A stretch of 64,000 bases of DNA, from NCBI RefSeq assembly GCF_046591575.1, contig NZ_JBIQWA010000004.1, positions 372,001-436,000 on the forward strand. The letters are read 5' to 3'. Shown here one piece after another: positions 59,915 to 64,000 of this stretch. The translations under genes and the position numbers were made by a program. Numbering within the stretch: the stretch's first letter is position 1; every line of letters begins with the position of its first letter. The notes beneath the pieces are model-generated. The model had not been told where the DNA came from. It worked only from the letters and a program-made list of their open reading frames with translations, and searched no databases. This DNA comes from Marivita sp046591575. Lineage in GTDB: Bacteria > Pseudomonadota > Alphaproteobacteria > Rhodobacterales > Rhodobacteraceae.

Positions 59915-59937
59915 CAGCGCCGCGTGGCGCTGTTTTT
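59915..59937 (+). terminator. Intrinsic terminator after the secreted-protein gene
   Basis: CAGCGCC-GCGT-GGCGCTG followed by TTTTTC, 30 nt after the stop codon. The rest of the gap to 60062 shows no gene. Confidence 0.85.
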
Positions 59938-60062
59938 CTCTTGCCAACACGGATACTCTGCGCCTAGCTTTATCGCCGGAACAGGGAAAATCCGCGCGCT
60001 TTCTACGCCGCATCGAGGGCGCACAAAACACGGGTGTTTGGTAAGGCGGCAGGACTTTTCAC

Positions 60063-61409
60063 ATGGATGTCACCTTTCTTCTGAATGGAGAGAGCGTGGA
60101 GTTGCACGATGTATCCCCCACCGTCACATTGCTGGATTGGCTGCGCGAAGAGCGGGGTCTGACCGGCACCAAAGAGGGGTGTAACGAGGGCGACTGTGGT
60201 GCGTGTACCGTTATGGTCACAGATGCGCGCGGGGCCCGAGGGTTGAACGCGTGTATTCTGTTTTTGCCCCAGCTTGACGGCTGTGCGGTGCGCACTGTCG
60301 AAGGCATATCTGGTCCTGACGGCACATTGCATCCGGTCCAAGAGGCGATGATCACGCATCACGGATCTCAATGCGGGTTTTGCACGCCGGGCTTTGTGGT
60401 GCAAATGGCGGTTGCCCATCGTAAGGGTGACGTGACCCATGATGATGCTTTGGCCGGGAACCTGTGTCGGTGCACCGGGTATGCCACGATCATCCGAGCG
60501 GCGGATGCGGCGGCGACAGCACCAGTGCCAGACTGGGTTCAGGACAGCGCAACCGGTGTGACCGATCAGATGTCACTGGACGAATTGGCCACCGAATACG
60601 AGGCCCGCCCCAATGCCACGCTGATCGCCGGGGCAACGGATGTCGGACTTTGGGTCACCAAGACCCTGACAGAACTGGACGACGTGATCTTTCTGAACCG
60701 CTGCACCGAACTGCAAGAGATCACCCTGACCGACGACACTTTGCGCATCGGCGCTGGCGTGACGATGGACCGCGTGTTGGACCTGATGCGCGACCGGCAC
60801 CCGGGCTATGCCGAAATGATCCGCCGTTACGGATCTGCGCAAGTTCGCGCCGCGGCGACCATCGGGGGCAATATCGCAAACGGCTCGCCCATCGGAGACA
60901 ACCCGCCCGCATTGATCGCCTTGGGCGCAACCTTGCATCTGCGCAAAGGACCAGACACGCGGGACATGCCGCTTGAGGATTTTTTCCTGGCCTATGGCAA
61001 GCAGGACCGCGCAGCAGGGGAATTTGTCGAAGCGGTGTCAATCCCGATACAAGAGGACCGACTGAAGGTTTACAAGCTGTCGAAACGGTTCGATCAGGAT
61101 ATCTCTGCAGTGTGCGGGGCGTTCAATATCAAGGTAGAGGACGGTCAGATCACCGATGCACGGATCGCCTTTGGCGGAATGGCGGCAACCCCGAAACGCG
61201 CCGACGCTGTCGAAGCCGCTTTGATCGGCGCGACATGGACAGAACACAGCATACGGGCCGCGATGGAGAAAATGTCTGACGATTTCACGCCTCTTTCAGA
61301 TATGCGCGCTAGCGCCGAATATCGTTTGAAAACCGCCAAAAACATGCTTTTGCGGGTCTGGATCGAGGATCAGGGCCTGACGTCAGATGTGCTGGATGTC
61401 GGCGCATGA
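60063..61409 (+). CDS. xdhA: Xanthine dehydrogenase, FeS/FAD subunit
   Basis: A 448-residue small subunit. It has an N-terminal plant-type [2Fe-2S] domain (CNEGDCGACTV), a second cluster domain (QCGFCTPGFV and NLCRCTGY), and a FAD-binding domain with ATIGGNIANGSPIGDNPPAL. It passes electrons from the molybdenum subunit to NAD+. It is coupled by ATGA to xdhB. AGGA lies about 10 nt upstream of ATG 60063. It oxidises hypoxanthine and xanthine to urate in purine breakdown. Confidence 0.94.
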   Translation: MDVTFLLNGESVELHDVSPTVTLLDWLREERGLTGTKEGCNEGDCGACTVMVTDARGARGLNACILFLPQLDGCAVRTVEGISGPDGTLHPVQEAMITHHGSQCGFCTPGFVVQMAVAHRKGDVTHDDALAGNLCRCTGYATIIRAADAAATAPVPDWVQDSATGVTDQMSLDELATEYEARPNATLIAGATDVGLWVTKTLTELDDVIFLNRCTELQEITLTDDTLRIGAGVTMDRVLDLMRDRHPGYAEMIRRYGSAQVRAAATIGGNIANGSPIGDNPPALIALGATLHLRKGPDTRDMPLEDFFLAYGKQDRAAGEFVEAVSIPIQEDRLKVYKLSKRFDQDISAVCGAFNIKVEDGQITDARIAFGGMAATPKRADAVEAALIGATWTEHSIRAAMEKMSDDFTPLSDMRASAEYRLKTAKNMLLRVWIEDQGLTSDVLDVGA

Positions 61410-63814
61410 GTGTCGCCAAGCCCCTGCCCCACGACGCCGCCAGGCTTCACGTCACCGGTGCGGCGCGGTATGTGGATGATATTCCGGTGCCCAAAGGCAC
61501 GCTGCATCTTGCCTTTGGCCTGAGTGCGATTGCTGCCGGTCGAATTTCCGAGATTGACCTGTCCGACGTGCGCGCGGCCCGGGGCGTGGTTCAGGTCTGG
61601 GACGCCGCCGATTTGCCGTCAGACTGCGACTGTTCACCCTCGGCGCAGGATGAACCCCTGCTGTCGGGTGCTACGATCCAGTATTTTGGCCAACCGGTTT
61701 TCCTTGTGGCCGCGACCAGCCATCTGGCTGCCCGCAAAGCTGCGCGTTTGGCGCAGATCACCTATGCAGAACGGGATGCGATCCTGACGATTGACGACGC
61801 TCTGGCCGCTGATGCGCGGTTCGAGGACGGCCCGCGCATTTGGGAAAAAGGCGACCCCGGCGACGCCATAGACACCGCGCCGCGCCAGATATCCGGTGTG
61901 ATCGAGATCGGCGGGCAAGAGCATTTCTATCTTGAAGGCCAATCCGCCATGGCCCTGCCGCAAGAGGGCGGCGATATGGTTGTGCACGCCTCGACCCAGC
62001 ATCCCACAGAGATCCAGCACAAAGTGGCGCATGCTCTGCATCTGCCGATGCATGCAGTCCGCGTCGAGACACGGCGCATGGGCGGCGGGTTTGGCGGCAA
62101 AGAAAGCCAGGGCAACGCCTTGGCCATTGCCTGTGCCGTTGTGGCCGCCGCCACCGGCAGGCCTGCGAAAATGCGGTATGACCGGGATGATGATTTCATG
62201 ATCACCGGCAAGCGGCATGATTTCCGCATCGCCTACCGGGTCGGTTTTGACGAGGCCGGGCTGATCCGGGGTGTCGAATTCGAACAATACGCGCGATGTG
62301 GCTGGGCGCAGGACCTGTCGCTTCCGGTTGCGGATCGCGCAATGTTACATGCCGACAATGCCTATCACCTGCCGCATGTGCGGATCGAAAGCCACCGGCT
62401 GAAGACCAACACTCAAAGCGCCACGGCATTTCGGGGCTTTGGCGGTCCTCAGGGGATGTTGGGCATTGAGCGGGTCATGGACCATATCGCACATGTGCTG
62501 GATATGGACCCGGTCGCGGTGCGGCGCGCGAATTTCTATCGCCCCGATGTCGAGGGGGCGCTGCCCCCGCCTGCGGCCCCCCGAGGTATTTCGAGCCCAA
62601 AGAAACCCGACAGCGATCTGGCCTCGCGCGGGTCAGTGGAAATGGTCGAGGATACGGGCGCGCAGGCGGCAGAGGCCGCGCAAACAACCCCGTATGGTCA
62701 GGTGGTCGAGGATTTCATTCTTGGCGACATGACCGACCGGCTGCTGGAAGATGCTGATTACACCGCGCGGCGCGGCGCTGTGGCCCGGTGGAATGCGACC
62801 AATCCAGTGGTGAAAAAGGGCCTGGCGTTTTCGCCGGTCAAGTTCGGTATATCGTTTACACTGACCCATCTGAACCAGGCTGGTGCGCTGGTGCATGTCT
62901 ATCAGGACGGGTCGATCCATATGAACCATGGCGGGACGGAAATGGGGCAAGGGTTGTTCCAGAAGGTCGCCCAGGTTGCGGCGGACCGGTTTGGGGTGCC
63001 GCTCCAGATGGTGAAGATCACCGCGACCGATACCGCCAAAGTGCCCAACACGTCTGCCACCGCCGCGTCGTCCGGCTCTGACCTCAATGGAATGGCTGTG
63101 AAGGCCGCGTGCGATACCATTCGGGATAGGATGGCTGTGCATCTTGCCGATCTGCATCAATGCCAGAGCAGCGATGTCACCTTTGCCGATGGCCGCGTGA
63201 CGGTGGGCGGCGAAAGCTACAGCTTCAAGCAAGTGGCGCAGATGAGCTATGAGGCGCGCGTCAGCCTGTCGGCGACGGGATTTTACAAAACGCCGAAACT
63301 CAGCTGGGATCGGATCAAGGGTCAGGGCCGTCCCTTTCTTTACTTTGCCTATGGGGCGGCGCTTAGTGAGGTCGCGATCGACACCCTGACCGGAGAGTAT
63401 CGCATCCTGCGGACCGACATTCTGCACGATGCGGGCAGCAGTCTGAACCCGGCGTTGGATATTGGACAGGTCGAAGGAGGCTTTGTGCAAGGCGCTGGCT
63501 GGTTGACCACCGAAGAGCTGGTTTGGGACGCGGCCGGGCGGCTGCGCACCCACGCGCCATCGACTTACAAGATCCCCGCCTGTTCGGACCGCCCGGACGT
63601 GTTCAATGTGTCTTTGTGGGACGGACGCAACCGGGAAGAGACGATTTATCGCTCTAAGGCGGTGGGTGAGCCGCCCTTTATGCTGGGCATTTCAGTGCTG
63701 CTGGCTTTGTCGGATGCGGTATCCGCCTGTGGTGACGGATATCCCGATCTGACTGCGCCCGCGACGCCCGAGCGTCTTTTGGCCGCTATCGACAGGGTGC
63801 GGGATGGCGTTTGA
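61406..63814 (+). CDS. xdhB: Xanthine dehydrogenase, molybdenum-binding subunit
   Basis: An 802-residue molybdopterin subunit. GGGFGGKESQGNALA, the substrate Arg in FRGFGGPQGML, GGTEMGQGLFQKV and the catalytic Glu near the end in VGEPPFMLGISV are the expected features. Between RRANFY and TTPYGQ (about residues 377-427) it carries roughly 35-40 extra residues rich in Pro, Ala and Ser, encoded in part by a hairpin-forming sequence (62554-62605) that looks like a dispersed repeat. The insertion is in frame and the rest of the protein is intact. It overlaps xdhC by 11 nt. Confidence 0.93.
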   Translation: MSVAKPLPHDAARLHVTGAARYVDDIPVPKGTLHLAFGLSAIAAGRISEIDLSDVRAARGVVQVWDAADLPSDCDCSPSAQDEPLLSGATIQYFGQPVFLVAATSHLAARKAARLAQITYAERDAILTIDDALAADARFEDGPRIWEKGDPGDAIDTAPRQISGVIEIGGQEHFYLEGQSAMALPQEGGDMVVHASTQHPTEIQHKVAHALHLPMHAVRVETRRMGGGFGGKESQGNALAIACAVVAAATGRPAKMRYDRDDDFMITGKRHDFRIAYRVGFDEAGLIRGVEFEQYARCGWAQDLSLPVADRAMLHADNAYHLPHVRIESHRLKTNTQSATAFRGFGGPQGMLGIERVMDHIAHVLDMDPVAVRRANFYRPDVEGALPPPAAPRGISSPKKPDSDLASRGSVEMVEDTGAQAAEAAQTTPYGQVVEDFILGDMTDRLLEDADYTARRGAVARWNATNPVVKKGLAFSPVKFGISFTLTHLNQAGALVHVYQDGSIHMNHGGTEMGQGLFQKVAQVAADRFGVPLQMVKITATDTAKVPNTSATAASSGSDLNGMAVKAACDTIRDRMAVHLADLHQCQSSDVTFADGRVTVGGESYSFKQVAQMSYEARVSLSATGFYKTPKLSWDRIKGQGRPFLYFAYGAALSEVAIDTLTGEYRILRTDILHDAGSSLNPALDIGQVEGGFVQGAGWLTTEELVWDAAGRLRTHAPSTYKIPACSDRPDVFNVSLWDGRNREETIYRSKAVGEPPFMLGISVLLALSDAVSACGDGYPDLTAPATPERLLAAIDRVRDGV
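62554..62605 (+). repeat. Dispersed-repeat-like sequence inside xdhB
   Basis: GGGGGC-GCT-GCCCCC is followed by CCTGCGGCCCCCCGAGG and then TATTTCGAGCCCAAAGAAA. From memory this resembles a hairpin-plus-GAGGTATTT repeat common between genes of Rhodobacteraceae. Here it is inside a reading frame. Confidence 0.5.
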
Positions 63815-64000
63815 TCTGGGCGCATTGCGATCCGCCGTTGAGGCGCATGGCCGCGTCGCGCGGGTGGTGATCGCCAAGGTTGCAGGCTCTTCTCCGCGGG
63901 ACGTTGGGGCGTCGATGTTGGTCTGGGATGGTGGGCAATCCGGCACCATTGGAGGGGGCGCGCTGGAATTCCAGGCCGCGCAACAGGCCTTTGATCGCTC
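63804..64000 (+). CDS. xdhC: XdhC family maturation protein, N-terminal part (truncated by window)
   Basis: The first 65 residues of an XdhC/CoxI-family protein: VIAKVAGSSPRDVGASMLVW is the typical substrate-binding start and SGTIGGGALEFQAAQQ the conserved GGG-x-E block. XdhC binds and inserts the sulfurated molybdenum cofactor into XdhB. ATG 63804 lies inside the end of xdhB. The gene continues past the window edge. Confidence 0.9.
   Translation, partial: MAFDLGALRSAVEAHGRVARVVIAKVAGSSPRDVGASMLVWDGGQSGTIGGGALEFQAAQQAFDR

Noticed and set aside
1..64000. CRISPR array, insertion sequences, rRNA operon
   Set aside because: No regularly spaced repeats, transposase-like frames with terminal inverted repeats, or rRNA sequence were seen.

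Overview
The window looks like chromosomal DNA of an alphaproteobacterium of the Rhodobacteraceae (Roseobacter group). This rests on a complete PhyR/NepR/EcfG general stress response (GSR) locus, a GapR-type nucleoid protein, a DUF1489 protein, a class II ribonucleotide reductase, the short HisG plus HisZ pair, a bacterial Dps, and many closely packed genes with ATGA-type overlaps. No genus is claimed. I see no prophage, insertion sequence or CRISPR array.

Layout. 1-2.7 kb: the end of a formate/nitrite-type channel, a small membrane protein and a MATE exporter with a structured leader. 2.7-18.1 kb: a stress island. At its centre phyR (-) lies divergent to nepR-ecfG-histidine kinase-phospholipase D (+). 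Around it are a Dps, a CsbD protein, a YihY membrane protein, DUF1328 and DUF883-like small proteins, an AI-2E/holin-like envelope operon, an acetolactate-synthase-like enzyme, a Crp/Fnr regulator, a receiver-like protein without a phospho-acceptor Asp, and a two-gene amidoligase plus glutamine-amidotransferase module. By eye I find eight exact GGAAC-N16/17-CGTT motifs (the EcfG promoter consensus), each just upstream of a gene start. Two pairs are divergent and overlapping. The island therefore looks like one co-regulated GSR regulon, and the amidoligase module appears to belong to it.

18.1-26.8 kb: a five-gene operon with an Opp/Dpp-type ABC importer and a GH38 alpha-mannosidase. 26.8-34.7 kb: a metallo-beta-lactamase-fold protein with an altered metal motif, a cytochrome c lipoprotein, a DUF3047 protein, an Ldh-type dehydrogenase, LolD-LolC/E and two aminotransferases. 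34.7-44.6 kb: a phosphatase plus MsbA-like exporter pair, an ArsC-like protein, a cold-shock protein, metR/metF, gap, a degenerate FadB-like protein and a GapR protein. 44.75 kb: tRNA-Thr(TGU). 45-59.4 kb: nrdJ with a perfect DnaA box, yghU, an SDR, a Coq8-like kinase, the hisS-hisZ-hisG operon, slyX, a lipoprotein and dnaE. 59.5-64 kb: a small secreted protein and xdhA-xdhB-xdhC, the last cut off by the window.

Non-coding features of note are a 43-bp element with an 18-bp palindrome present twice in divergent promoter regions (31.9 and 54.6 kb), an apparent dispersed repeat lying in frame inside xdhB, a 21-bp tandem repeat at a start codon (59.5 kb), and an inverted repeat ahead of gap. All calls come from reading the sequence; no database search was run.
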